Of a DNA stretch of 15,676 nt, positions 1 through 11,400 are shown piece by piece. The notes below the pieces were generated by a model. The model searched no databases. It saw only the letters and a program-made list of their open reading frames with translations, and had not been told where the DNA came from. Within the stretch, counting starts at the first letter, position 1. Each line of letters opens with the position of its first letter. The stretch comes from Clostridia bacterium (GTDB taxonomy: Bacteria > Bacillota > Clostridia > Christensenellales > CAG-1252), in NCBI GenBank assembly GCA_009928745.1, contig SACC01000009.1:1-15676 (forward strand). Reading direction: 5' to 3'. Made by a program: the position numbers and the translations under genes.

Positions 1-3000
1 AGCCCACAAGCACCCAGACATAAACGGGAGTTTTAACAGTAAGAGCGCCTTCGATATAGGTGATATCATAGTTGTCACCGGCAGACAAGGTGCCTAGCGT
101 TATCGCATAAGTGCCCGTCTTTCTGCCGTCGCTGTTCACCGTCAAGTTGCCTGTAAAGGTGTCTCCCTCAACAAGTCCTACTGATATATATGAAAGCTCT
201 GGAAGCTCGGTTTTTGCGGACATCGTATGGCTTGCCGCGGTTACTGTCAATTCTTTTTTCGCTATGGTGACAGTTAAATCAGGCTGTGTGAATGAATAGT
301 TGCCAACCTGATCGCCAGTAAGGGTAATGTAGGTAGTAACACCTTTGTTCGCGCCAGCGTCAGCGTTATCAAGAACGCCAGCGCCCAAGGTAAAGCTCAG
401 CTCGCCATTAATGACATTTTGAAGTTCTCCGCCTTGAAGCGTTACTGTTGTAGTACCGTCATATATCTTGTCGAGAGCGGTTACTCCGGTTATGGTAACT
501 GGACGGGCGGTAATTGACGACACCGCAGTTGAAGGGAGGATGTTGTTCATAAATATATAATTATCAGCGTCCGCTCCAGTAAGTGAAAGAGTAAAAGTTA
601 CTGTATGGTCGCCGATGTTGCCTGACGCAAAGGTTGCGGCAGTTGCAATGACAGTTGCATCGCTTGACGGCAAAATGTCCGAAATATATGAAGACAGACT
701 TGCGGCGGTAGTACCGTCGTAAACCTTGCCAGACGCAAGTAAAGAAGAAATATTGATTACTCTCGGCGCAACGGTAAAAGATACGGTTATAGTTTCTGCA
801 AAGAAATTGCCGTCCGGACTTAATATAGTAATAGTTACGGTATGCTGACCTGCGGCAGTCACTGTATCGCCGTCTACTGTCCAGCTTACGCCCGACAGCG
901 CAAGACCAGCTAGCAGCGGCAAAGTGTTGGGAGTGCCGTTAAAAGTAAATACAGGCTCAGCATAGGTAATGGTACGTTCTTCATTGTTATAAATGCCGCT
1001 GAATTCTTGGCTAAGCACCGTGAACCAACTAGCATTTTCATATACAGATGCGGTATCCAACAAGTGTGCCTGCATAATACTGACTGTAACATTTGAGGGC
1101 TGAACAACAGTGTAGTTATCACAATCCGCCCCAGTTAGTATGATATTAGTTGTAACCGCCTTATTGTTTCCAACGTTTGCATTGCTTGTCGTCCCAAAAG
1201 AGTTCGAGGTGTCGATAATTACATCATCGCTTACTTCAATGCCGATAATTTCTATTTCGGAGAAATCAAAAGCAATTTGATCGCTTCCGTTATATGGACG
1301 GCTTACCGCCAATAAATTATTGATAGTTAAAGACTTTGGCAAGATATTAACGGTTATCTCCGGTTGCGTCACAACATAATTGCGCGCTTGATTACCCGCC
1401 AAAGTGACATTCGTAGTGACAGGCTTATTTAAGCCTGCGGTTTTGCTCTGCATTGTGCCAAAGCCTAACTGAAGAGTGACGCCTGCGCCGAGGAAAAGAT
1501 TCTCACCGTCTAATAATATGCCGTTCTCAAGAGTGACAAGAGTAGAGCCGTTATATATTCTTTCAATAGCTGAGGTGCCGGATACTGTAAGCGTTCTTGG
1601 CGCAATAGTAAGCGTACTGTTGAAAGTCATAAATTCGTAGTTGCCAGCAGTATCTTCAATGGAAATATTGACGGGATAAACGCCGGCATCCGTCTCGGTA
1701 ACGCTGCCCCCAGTTACGACGAAGGTGGCTTCGAAGGTTACCGCATCGGGTCTTTCGTCCGCCCATTTGAGCGCTAAAGTCTTGTTAAGACCGTCAAAAG
1801 TGACCGCCATATCGGTAAGATTATATAAGGTAGTAAAGGAAGCCTTGTCGATAGCAACATATCCGTGTACATATTTGAAGCTATAATTATCAGCCGCCGC
1901 TCCCGAAACATAGACAGGATATACAGCTGCGTTATCGCCCTTTGAAGGTTGCGCCGAAAGCGTAGGAGCAATACTTAAATCGGCTATTGTATCCGCGCCC
2001 TTAAAACCGGTAATGTCGAATTCCAGCGCGGAGATATCTTGGTTATATTTGTAAGTTTTGGATAATACAGTAACGGTTAGAAGAGCTTTATTAATCGAAT
2101 ACATGCCGTTAACCGTTGAGATTACAAGATTTTCATTTGCTACGCAAGATACTGTAATTTCATACGCGCCAGCAGGAGATTGTGTTGCGTTGTCGGCATT
2201 CACGGCGCATGTGTAGCTTGCGTCAATATAATTCATTAATTCGTCTGTCATACTTGTGTTGAGGACATTATAATTAAGAGTAATTGCTTGATAAGCGTCT
2301 CCAAATGTCGTTACGGGATAACTAGATGAAACTACAATGGAAGCCTTGTTGATTGTCAATCTAGCAGTAGCAGTATAAGAGTAATAATTCTTAGAATCTG
2401 CAATAAAGAGCACTGCGTTATAAACGCCTACGGTAACAGGCTTAACGGAGCTGCCATTGTAAGTTATAGAGCAATCTCCGGTATAGGACGCGCTTATCTC
2501 TTTTGAACGTCCGTCGAATACTGCTGTAACGCTGGCGAAGGTAATGCCGGTACGATCGGTTTTTTCAATAATAAGCTGATATCCGCTCATTAAGTTAAAG
2601 AAATAATTATTGATTTCTCCGCCTGACAGCGTAACGTAATATTCGCCGACATCATCGCCTTGGATAGCGGTGGTTGAAACTAACGGCGCCGATAGTACGA
2701 CCGCCTGATTCTCTCCATTAACAAAACCCGAATATTGAAGCGTAAAGGAGGGAATCGGAGTATTATAAGCAATTCTCTCTTTGACAACAGAAACCGTGAG
2801 TTCAGCTTTTTCCACGGTATATACACCGTTAGTTTTTATAACGGCAAAGTTGCTTTCGTCAATAACTGCAACGGTAATGGGATATGCGCCCGCAGCTTGG
2901 TTAAAATCGCAGTCCACGCTTGCGCCGAGTGAACCAGGGACACTACTAAGGGACTGACCTAAGGCGTTAAAGTAGCTTATTGTGAAAGATGATGGCTGCT

Positions 3001-5404
3001 CTTCTCCATATACGGTGCTAACGTTATCTGCAACAACCCTCACAAAAAACTTTAAAATTGAAAGCGTAGCGTCAAGTCTCAAATCCTTATAGTTATTTCC
3101 TCCTGTAATGTCCGCATATATTGGATAGAATCCTGCGGCTATTGGCGCGTCAAAAGAGGGAACTCCGCCCTTAACATAAGTAATGGTGTAAGAAAACGAG
3201 GTAACAATAGTTGCCGTTTTTGCCGTTCCGTCATAGGTAACGGTAATATCGTCAAGCGTAACGCCTGTGATGTCTGCTTTGCTAATAATCAGATCGGCAG
3301 CAAGATTAAGCGTATTGTAATTATTGCCTGCGTCAACCTTGGCAAGTATGCGGTATGAACCAGCTTCGGTTTTTTCAACTAAAGCTTGCCAATCGGGTTC
3401 AACAGCGTCGAGAGCATAGCTCACAACTGTCCCTTCTGGGAGCGAGCCGTTAATTGTAATAGAGCGAGCATTGCCGTTATATACAACGGTAACTCCTGAA
3501 AAAGTTACGCCGCTGATATTGGCTTTTGTGATATATAATGTGCCTGCGCCCTCCGGAGAAAGATCCTCGGGATCAGCGTTAGGCGCGGGAACAAAAGCAT
3601 AGTTATGCGCGCTTCCCGCAAGGTCAATTAATATTTTTTTGGTATATGTGCCTGCGGCGGTAGGTAGTTCTGCATCTGCGTAGATTGCAGTTGGCGCAAC
3701 AAAGTTGCGACATACGGCGGGATATTCTTCGGCAACAAAACCGCTCACAGAAACGGTGAAGACAGAAATTGTCGAACCGTAAACTGCGTACTTATCGTCT
3801 ACTTGCATATAAAGCGTGGCTTTAGTTATCTCTAAGGTGGCAACAAGCGCGTCGTCGCCCGTCAGATTGTTGTAGTTATTGCCGCCTTCAATTGTCGCAA
3901 CCACTTCATACGTGGCGACATCTTTAGCATCGTAATTCGACACCGCTATTTTTTGTTCGCCCTCAATGCGGTAATACGCATAAGTAGGTTCGTCAAGTCC
4001 TAGATCTTCCCAATCGGGCACAGCGCTGTCACCGTCTAGAATCTCCAGCGTTTGCGTTGCGCCGGTATAGGTGCTGTCCAGCTTGCTATTGAGGGAATAT
4101 TGTGAGGTAAGATTGGCTTTTTCTATTACATATTCATCCGCAATACATCCAATAGTGCCGGCTTCTGTCGGTTTTGCATAAACCGAGTAAATTCCCGCGT
4201 TAATAGGCGCGGTCTCGGATAAAGCATAGCTTACGTTGTTAAAGGTTGCGCCGTAATAATATACCTTGAAGCCGCCTTCATAGCCTGCCGCAGCAAGTAC
4301 TATTTCCTGCGGAACATCCTTAGTATATGTGTAAGTTGTGTCCGAAGCGCCAATGCTTATATAATTGTATTTTGAACGTAAGGTCGGATAACCGTCTTCA
4401 ACGGTTGTGCCGTATGCCCAATAAGCGCCGTTATTATTAAGAGTAAGGATAAAGGAAGTTTTTCCTTCGGTCTCGTCAACCAGCGTTGCTGCGCCGGGAA
4501 CGTCTCCCTCGTCAAAATCGTTGCCGAAAGCGCCGATAGAGTTAACTGCCGCATTATCTTCTACATCAAAATAAAAATTGTCTGCAAACTCCACCATTGA
4601 AGAGCCAGCGATATGACCGATAAAGCAGGAGTCATCCAGCTCGTCCACTTTTACTATTTTACTGCGGTTGAAGCTGTAAGAAATCGCGCCGCTTAACAAA
4701 TCGCCCACAATGCCGCCGCCTGACGATGCCGCGGTAATATTGCCTATCGAATAGCAATGCGCTATTGCTCCGCCCGTTTGTCTGCCGGCTATACCTCCAA
4801 CGGATGAGCCGTTAATAGTTGCCGAACTGCTGCATGCGGTAATTGAACCTGCGGTCAGCGTTCCTACTAGCCCGCCGACGGATCCCCGACCCGAAACAGT
4901 TCCTGTTGTGTGCACATTCTGAATTATGCCCGCAGAGGTTCCTGCAAGTATGCCGACGCCTGAACTGGGGTGCGACAAGGTAGAAGATACATTACCCGCC
5001 TCAATTTTCAAATTTTTAACTGTCGCGGAAGATGTTAACTGAGAGAAAAACCCCAAGTTTCTTGTGGATGTGGTTACCGAAAAATTAGAAAGCGCGTTTC
5101 CCTTGCCGTCAAATGTTCCGCCAAAAGCTGCAGTAAAATTTTCAAAATCAGCGGCTTCGCTCAAATTGATATTGACGGATAACTCAACGTACGCCGTGGC
5201 AAAATTCACTGCGTCGCGCAATAGAGCAAGATCGCCCGCTTCGTCGATAATATACGGATCCTCAAGCGTTCCGCTGCCGTCAAGTTCAGCTGGCGGCGAA
5301 ATCGCGCTTGCTGTGTTGAGTTGTCCCATCGGGACAATTAAGCACACAGCGAATGCGAGGAATAGTACAAAAAGGAAAGTAAGTTTTTTGTTATTAATGT
5401 TCAT
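1..5404 (-). CDS. Giant secreted surface protein with GLUG, MBG and YDG modules (C-terminal end outside window)
   Basis: Open from the ATG at 5404 to the left edge: at least 1801 codons, missing only its C-terminal end. I translated both ends and sampled the middle and saw no frameshift. Residues 1-34 form a signal peptide (KK, long hydrophobic run FLFVLFLAFAVCLIV, then a Thr-Ala-Ser-Ala cleavage site). GSGTLEDPYIIDEAGDLALL (about 43-62) is the usual opening of GLUG-type proteins, and Gly-rich repeats (VGGLVG, VGGIAG, GGGIVG) continue to about residue 245. MBG/Ig-like modules follow from about 350, with the recurring motif GGNNYNNL/AGNNYNTL/GGNNYKDL. Four YDG modules (IYNGST, PYNGSD, VYDGTT, IYDGTT) lie at about 1281, 1368, 1561 and 1645, then a last MBG module at about 1725-1785. 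The visible end, TPVYVWVLVG, looks like the start of a membrane helix. The start is supported by GGAGG at 5415-5419. These modules are known from bacterial adhesins and other surface proteins; ligand binding here is inference. It lies 91 bp downstream of the other giant gene and may be co-transcribed with it. Confidence 0.9.
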   Translation of the reverse strand, partial: MNINNKKLTFLFVLFLAFAVCLIVPMGQLNTASAISPPAELDGSGTLEDPYIIDEAGDLALLRDAVNFATAYVELSVNINLSEAADFENFTAAFGGTFDGKGNALSNFSVTTSTRNLGFFSQLTSSATVKNLKIEAGNVSSTLSHPSSGVGILAGTSAGIIQNVHTTGTVSGRGSVGGLVGTLTAGSITACSSSATINGSSVGGIAGRQTGGAIAHCYSIGNITAASSGGGIVGDLLSGAISYSFNRSKIVKVDELDDSCFIGHIAGSSMVEFADNFYFDVEDNAAVNSIGAFGNDFDEGDVPGAATLVDETEGKTSFILTLNNNGAYWAYGTTVEDGYPTLRSKYNYISIGASDTTYTYTKDVPQEIVLAAAGYEGGFKVYYYGATFNNVSYALSETAPINAGIYSVYAKPTEAGTIGCIADEYVIEKANLTSQYSLNSKLDSTYTGATQTLEILDGDSAVPDWEDLGLDEPTYAYYRIEGEQKIAVSNYDAKDVATYEVVATIEGGNNYNNLTGDDALVATLEITKATLYMQVDDKYAVYGSTISVFTVSVSGFVAEEYPAVCRNFVAPTAIYADAELPTAAGTYTKKILIDLAGSAHNYAFVPAPNADPEDLSPEGAGTLYITKANISGVTFSGVTVVYNGNARSITINGSLPEGTVVSYALDAVEPDWQALVEKTEAGSYRILAKVDAGNNYNTLNLAADLIISKADITGVTLDDITVTYDGTAKTATIVTSFSYTITYVKGGVPSFDAPIAAGFYPIYADITGGNNYKDLRLDATLSILKFFVRVVADNVSTVYGEEQPSSFTISYFNALGQSLSSVPGSLGASVDCDFNQAAGAYPITVAVIDESNFAVIKTNGVYTVEKAELTVSVVKERIAYNTPIPSFTLQYSGFVNGENQAVVLSAPLVSTTAIQGDDVGEYYVTLSGGEINNYFFNLMSGYQLIIEKTDRTGITFASVTAVFDGRSKEISASYTGDCSITYNGSSVKPVTVGVYNAVLFIADSKNYYSYTATARLTINKASIVVSSSYPVTTFGDAYQAITLNYNVLNTSMTDELMNYIDASYTCAVNADNATQSPAGAYEITVSCVANENLVISTVNGMYSINKALLTVTVLSKTYKYNQDISALEFDITGFKGADTIADLSIAPTLSAQPSKGDNAAVYPVYVSGAAADNYSFKYVHGYVAIDKASFTTLYNLTDMAVTFDGLNKTLALKWADERPDAVTFEATFVVTGGSVTETDAGVYPVNISIEDTAGNYEFMTFNSTLTIAPRTLTVSGTSAIERIYNGSTLVTLENGILLDGENLFLGAGVTLQLGFGTMQSKTAGLNKPVTTNVTLAGNQARNYVVTQPEITVNILPKSLTINNLLAVSRPYNGSDQIAFDFSEIEIIGIEVSDDVIIDTSNSFGTTSNANVGNNKAVTTNIILTGADCDNYTVVQPSNVTVSIMQAHLLDTASVYENASWFTVLSQEFSGIYNNEERTITYAEPVFTFNGTPNTLPLLAGLALSGVSWTVDGDTVTAAGQHTVTITILSPDGNFFAETITVSFTVAPRVINISSLLASGKVYDGTTAASLSSYISDILPSSDATVIATAATFASGNIGDHTVTFTLSLTGADADNYIFMNNILPSTAVSSITARPVTITGVTALDKIYDGTTTVTLQGGELQNVINGELSFTLGAGVLDNADAGANKGVTTYITLTGDQVGNYSFTQPDLTVTIAKKELTVTAASHTMSAKTELPELSYISVGLVEGDTFTGNLTVNSDGRKTGTYAITLGTLSAGDNYDITYIEGALTVKTPVYVWVLVG
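20..1620 (-). repeat. Protein-level array of YDG modules ending in an MBG module
   Basis: Within the GLUG/MBG/YDG protein, four modules carry the Y-(D/N)-G core followed by a xTGxxxxNY-type strand (examples: TGADADNY, TGDQVGNY, TGADCDNY). Each is about 80-190 residues from the next. The last module (GLVEGDTFTG ... GTYAITLGTLSAGDNY) matches the typical MBG C-terminal module. The copies are diverged in DNA, so this is an old protein repeat and not a recent tandem duplication. Confidence 0.75.
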
Positions 5405-5414
5405 ATTAAATATG

Positions 5415-5437
5415 CCTCCGCCCTGCCCTCTGGCAGG
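5415..5437 (-). promoter_or_regulatory. Shine-Dalgarno with a small hairpin just upstream
   Basis: GGAGG (5415-5419) sits 10 nt before the ATG at 5404 and decides that start. A hairpin with 6-bp stems CCTGCC/GGCAGG and a 4-nt loop (5422-5437) ends two bases upstream of it on the transcript. Such a hairpin could affect ribosome access or protect a processed 5' end; that role is inference. Confidence 0.55.
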
Positions 5438-5454
5438 AAAATTCAGTTTAATTG

Positions 5455-5481
5455 CGCCTTGGAGCAATCTGCTCCAAGGCG
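5455..5481 (-). terminator. Perfect 12-bp stem-loop between the two giant genes
   Basis: CGCCTTGGAGCA and its exact complement TGCTCCAAGGCG are separated by a 3-nt loop, starting 14 bp downstream of the 2242-codon gene's stop. On the minus-strand transcript it is followed by CAATTAAACTGAATTTT, which is not a clean U-tract. It may be a leaky terminator that lets some transcription reach the next gene, or an RNA-stabilising or processing hairpin. The stem is certain; the function is not. Confidence 0.6.
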
Positions 5482-5495
5482 TATATAAGGATAGT

Positions 5496-8400
5496 CTATG
5501 CTACTACAGTTACTTTCAAGTATCCTACACAATCCGGATAATCGTCATCTTTCGCGATGAAGACCATGTCGTCCGAGCCGGCTGATATTTCGGCAAGCAG
5601 GTCTACAAGCGTAGCGTTAATACGGGTGACCATATGAGTTGTCAAGTTGGAAAGGTCCGCCGAGCCGCCGCCGTCAGCAATCTGCAAGAATAAGTCTTTT
5701 TCAGCTTTGGTCATTTCGTTAAACATCATAATAGGGTTAAAGCCCGCAGAATCGTCAGCGTTCATAATCAAAGAGACATATATCCTTTCGGGTAGTAAAC
5801 TAACAGAACTTGTAACAAAGGCTGCAAGCTCGACATTGCCGGTTACTGCGATATAATCTTCACCTATATCGAAAGCAAAGCCAATAGCGGACGCCGCGTC
5901 AAAGCGGGCTGTCCAGTCGGCTTTCTCGGGATTCGCCGAATTAATCGAAATAAACATTGCTTGATCGGAAGTCAAGGTTACTCCGTCTTCGTTGATAGTG
6001 CCAATCTTGTCTGCGAAAACTCTGTCGGTTGTGTAAGAGGTAACGCTAACAGGGAAATTGCTGTAGTCAATGTCAGGCTCGCCGCCCACTTCTTTCGGAT
6101 TGGTTATAAGTGTTGTCTCAATGTTCGGATCGTGAAGTTTTACTATCATCCCCTGCATCGTAAGCGCTGTCATATTATCGGTGTCGTCATCTAAGGTCGT
6201 ATCGGAGATAATACCGTAAATAGACTTTAATTCAATATAACCAACGCCTTCCTCGCCCGCCTCTAATACAACAGGATCATTGGCATAAGTCTTGTAAGAG
6301 ATGTTAAGTCCGGTGCTCAGACTGTCCAAAGCATTCTTTACCATATTACTGATATCCGCGCAAATTGCGTCAGTATCAAAGGCGTCAAAGCTCATGCCGT
6401 AGGTCTCCATCTGTGACATATTGTAAGTAAGGTTAAGCGTATTGCCGGTAGTAACCGCTAAGTTGTTAGCAACAAGCGTTGTTGTGTAGGTGTAGCCGCC
6501 AAGTCCGTTATCTTCGCGTTTTGTAAACGAGGTGATATAAACATACTCAGGCACGCTTTCTCCGGCGGTTATGCCAAAGACGGCTTTTGAGGTGATCTCG
6601 AATATCAAATTATCGTCGCCGTCATAATACATTTTTAAAGTTTCTATGGAAATGTCAAGTGAAGCTGAAGAAACGCTGTCGCCCTCTGCGGCAAGTATTG
6701 CAGCAAGCGCGCGATCAGATATCCTTGCCTTGTATTGACTGCCCGAATAATGATACAATCCAGCGCGGTTAGGTGTCCCTGCGACCGCAGCGGGATTACC
6801 GCTAAGATTAAAGGATGTATCGTCAATTGTAGTAAAGATAGTGCCCGAATATAAATCGGACGAGCTGGGTGTATTTATCAAGTAGTAATAATAGGTTAGC
6901 AAATCATAGAAATAATTGTCGTCACCTACTGCGTAACGGTTGTCGTTATAAACGCTAACCCCGTCTTCGGCGTCGATATTCTGTCCTTCGCTAGGCTTGC
7001 TGCCAAAAGCCCTTATTCTTAGCATTAAGTTCTCGGGGTCTGTAGCGGTAGTAACATATCCTGTAGGATTGCCGCCGTCTACAATTCTTTCTCCATCTGG
7101 AGTAACTGCGTAGTCCAACATTCCATCACCGCTGTTAAGCGTTGAATCAGTAACGACATACTCGAACATATTCGGCAATTTTATATAGCCCTCATGGAAC
7201 TCAATATCGCCGAAAACGCCAAGTTGATCATTAAAGACCTCTTTAAATTTGTCGCTTATTGCATTTTCAATAGTAGCCTTTTGCACATTCGAGGATATAT
7301 TCATTGTAATTTGCAATGCATTGATGTTATCAAAGAATCGCGCGGTTTCTTCTTCGGAAAGGTCGTTAACAACAATATAAGTGGCATAAGTCTTGTCGCC
7401 GAAGCCGTCAATGACATCTAAATCGGTATAGCTGGTTATGAACAGATAATCGGGCATTGACGAGCCAAGCGTAGAAGGGGTGTAGAGTATAATCGTCTTG
7501 AGCATATAATGTCCGGTAGCTATATCAAATATAACACTAATCTGTATGATCTCGGCAACATCGGGAGAGCCACCTCCGCCGTTACTTACAGAGAAACCGT
7601 CCTCCTTCTGTTTTATAAGAGAGCCAAGTTGCGCATCGGTAAGCCGTATCTCGAGTTCGCTGTAATCCCTTGTATCAACATATAAACCGCTATAAGTGAC
7701 TCCGGAGACTTCAAACGTGTTGTTAAAGTTGAAAGTATTGCCATCAACTGCAAAGTTGCCTGCGAACAAGGATGAAATTGTCATTATCTTTGTTTGTGAT
7801 AAATAGAAATTGCGGTTAAAAGTTACCAAGAAGTCGTCAGCGTCGGTGTTGTCAAAAGTGTTAAGCGCATCGAAGCCAAGTATGTCAACCGACATATAAT
7901 AGATTACATCTTCAATCTCGTTACCGTCCATATCAGGAGTTCTGCCGAATTCTCTCATTCTTTCGCAGAGCTGTTCTCCTGTTGTCGGTAAGGCTGAAGG
8001 CTCGGTCATTGAGCAATAATTAACAAGATAAGTGAAAACATCGGGAAGGCGCAAATAACCGCCCTCAACATCTTCGCCATAAGTAACTCCGTCAATATCG
8101 CTAAGCTGCTCAAACCCTTTCTTTATTGCGTCTACTGCATTGTCTTTTAGTGTGGTTTCGTTAAACCCTGCCATATCAAAGCCCATCGAAGAGCTTAATT
8201 TGTTAAGTCGCGCAAAGAAATCGGTAGATTCTCCCTCGGTCATGCCGTTGACGAATAATATTAGGTCGTCGCCGGTAACGCTGTCGGGATCCGTCATTAA
8301 AGGATCCATTTCGGTTACAACTGTAACGAATAAGTATTCGGGAAGCACCTCGGCAGGATCTTCTCCAGGCGCAGGAGCGGGATTTGCGAGATAAACTTGC

Positions 8401-11400
8401 ATTGATAAAGATAGATATTTGACACCCAGCGTTTCGTATATTTTTGTCTGGGTTATTATGGCATAATCCCCACTGCCGCCTATCATAATTCTATTGTTGC
8501 GGAGTCCCGATATCGGGTCAATTTCTCCGCTCCCCGAATAAATAAGCTCTGCAAGCGCCTTATCGCTCATTCTTACTGCAAAAGTAGCAGTAGAATAAGG
8601 CGTGTTATCAAGATATAAGCCGGGATAGCCTACAAAAGCCGCGCTCTTAAAGTTGAAGGAATCCGCATTACCTGAAGATGACGCGAAGAATCCGTCGCTT
8701 GCAAGCAGCCCCTCTGCGGTCAGTCTATTGGTTTGGTCAATATAATAATATCTGTTAAAGTTGTCGATAAAGCCGTCCGAATCGCCTAAGGCAAAAATAT
8801 TGTCAAGATACATAATGCCCGTTGTATTGGTAATATCATAACTCTTGTCGGGCTCGCGTCCAAACTCTTGAAGCCTTGCGCGTAACGCAATATCGTCAAG
8901 AGGATCGGAGACATACAGCGGGTCTTCCTTGTTAGAAAGTTTATTAAGCGTATTGAACACATTTGCAAGTACAATTGTATTCACAGTATCGGTATCGACA
9001 CAGGTGCCTGCGCCGTACGCCTCATTAAGCGCGTCTCTTACGCCGCTGAAGGCTGGATTTATCTCGGTTAATTCAGCATAATATGTGAGATTGATATTAT
9101 CTTCCATGCTTTGGAAAGATTGCTCCATTGCGCTCTCGATTTCTCCAGTAATTGACGCTGTGTCAAACGCATCTTCTCCGGACAGCAACCGTATTAGTTT
9201 GTATAGATTAGCGTTAGCAGCTTCTTCCATTTTATTGACGGCAACAGTAGTATTAAAGCGAGGTGATTCGGGAGTATACGCGTCTGCATATACAAGTACG
9301 GATGCGGTAACATATATCAAGTCGGGAAGGAAGCCCTCCATCTGCATCTCGCCCTCTCCGGCAGCTGCCGGCGCCTCTTCTTTAAGATGGGCAACTAGCT
9401 CAAAATCAATATATAATACGCCCGACTCCGAGCGGATAACCGCGTTGATCACCGTCAGCTTTTTGAGTAGCCCGTCTCCTGTCCCGCCACCTAGCTGGTC
9501 AAGTTGTCCGCTGCTAATTAACATAGCCGCCAAAGCGTCGCCTGTCATCGGCACGGACAAAATCTCCATAGCGCGATCATCAGTATATAAACCGCCTGTT
9601 CCGGTAAATTTCAGCGAACTTGCCGAGAACATATTATTTATTTGCGCAGAATCATAAAGCGCTGCAGTGTCTATCTGCTCTTTCATATAATAGCTACTGC
9701 TTAAATATGCAAGGAACGCATCTCCGACAAGCGGATCATACCGTTCAAGAGTATAGACCGCATCGGGAGAAGCGGTGCCGCCGTTGTTGATAACCTCAAT
9801 GCCTGAATCATATATTCCGCTGAAAACGCCGTGTATTTCGTCAGGTGTCATCATATCTTCAGGCACTGTAGCCTTATCGTTGACTACGCCGCTTATTACT
9901 TCGTAAATACTAGGCAGTATCATTTTACCGTCTGCAAGACGAATTTCGGCTTTGAGATTAGTCTCAAGCGTACTGAACATTGTATCAAGCATCTCCTCAA
10001 CCTTGGAGGATATATCTGTAATATCAAAAGGATTATCCGCAGGGTCAGGGTCTTCTCCGCCCTGCAGTTTGAGCATCATAAGTGATATTGTCTGGAATAC
10101 CTTATCGGTATTCGCGTAAGTAAATTTATTAACGCGGAAAGCGGCGGGATTATTTGCTCCGCCCACAGTACGCAAATAGATATTGCCGGTTAAAATGTCT
10201 CGTATCTCCTCAATGTACACCGCCGCGCTAATATATAGATTGTCGAGAGAGCCGAATACAGTCTGAATAATTTCGGACTGTTCGCCCTCGCCCGCAACGT
10301 CTCCAAGTAAATCGGAAAGCGATACAGCCATTACAAGCCTAAGTTCATAAATGCTTTGAGAGGCTTGCGCAACAGTGAATTCTTGCGGAGTACCCGCAAA
10401 GAATACAGGATTAGCAAGGATTACGTCATCGCCGTGTTTGGCTATGGCAAGCTGATTAAATGAAAGCTTGGATAAAAAGTCAAATTGTTCGCCTCCGCCC
10501 TCATCTCCTTCAGCAGTAGCAGATTCACCTTGATTGGTCAACAATCCCGAAGCTAAGGCATCTGAAAGTAGCGCTGCTAGCGCCTTGTCCAAAAGGTCAA
10601 CGCGCATTTGTTCTGAAGTTAAATCGTAATCGATATTGTGGGATAACGAGATATGGTTGGGCAAAGATTGCAATATATTTTGGTCAAGTAAGCTGACGCC
10701 TTCGCCCGACAAATAACCGGCGTTAATGCCGAAACTATTCTCAAAAGCGGTAAGGAAAGCTGTGCGGTCCGCATCCAAATAGTTCTTCGCGACAACGCCG
10801 TAATCAGGATCGGTATCTTTATATGAGACGGTTAAGCATTTCATCGCCGAAAGGAACATATGCGGCGTTACGCTGCTGATCTCCCCGGGATTGATAAGAT
10901 TATACGGGTCGTCAGGATTAATTAATCCCATTATTGACAGCATCATTTCGATATGTCGCAACTGCATTCCGGCGCTGTTGCCTATCATAACAAAATCAAA
11001 GGCTATGTTTTGGTCTTTAATTTTTGTAAAAACGTCCGCAATTTTAGAGTTAATTTCAACAAGTATTGAAGTAGAGGCGGAATCTTCGGATGAAGGCTCT
11101 CCCTCGATAACTTCAGGCTTCAAAAGGTTCATTACGCCGTTAATAACCTTAGTCATATTAGAGATTTGCTCGTCGTTATAATTGTTAATGCGCACATAAG
11201 CTTCTTGAGTATTGTCAAGCGGATACGCGCCCACTGTCAAAAACATTACTTTAGGAATGAGCCGTTTTATTATATTGATAATCGAAGAAGGAACAGATGT
11301 TGGGATCTGGTCACTGAATTGCTCAAATGCAAAATCTATCATTGCGCCAAGCTTTACTTCTACAGTAAGCGTAAAACGGACGCTTTTATCGTATTCTTCC

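Noticed and set aside
5064..5585. Plus-strand open frame of 173 codons
   Set aside because: It runs antisense across the start of the GLUG protein, the intergenic hairpins and the end of the giant gene; its product resembles no protein and it is a shadow of the minus-strand coding pattern.
9085..9657. Plus-strand open frame of 190 codons
   Set aside because: It lies fully antisense to the 2242-codon gene and has Ser/Ile-rich shadow composition without a recognisable domain.
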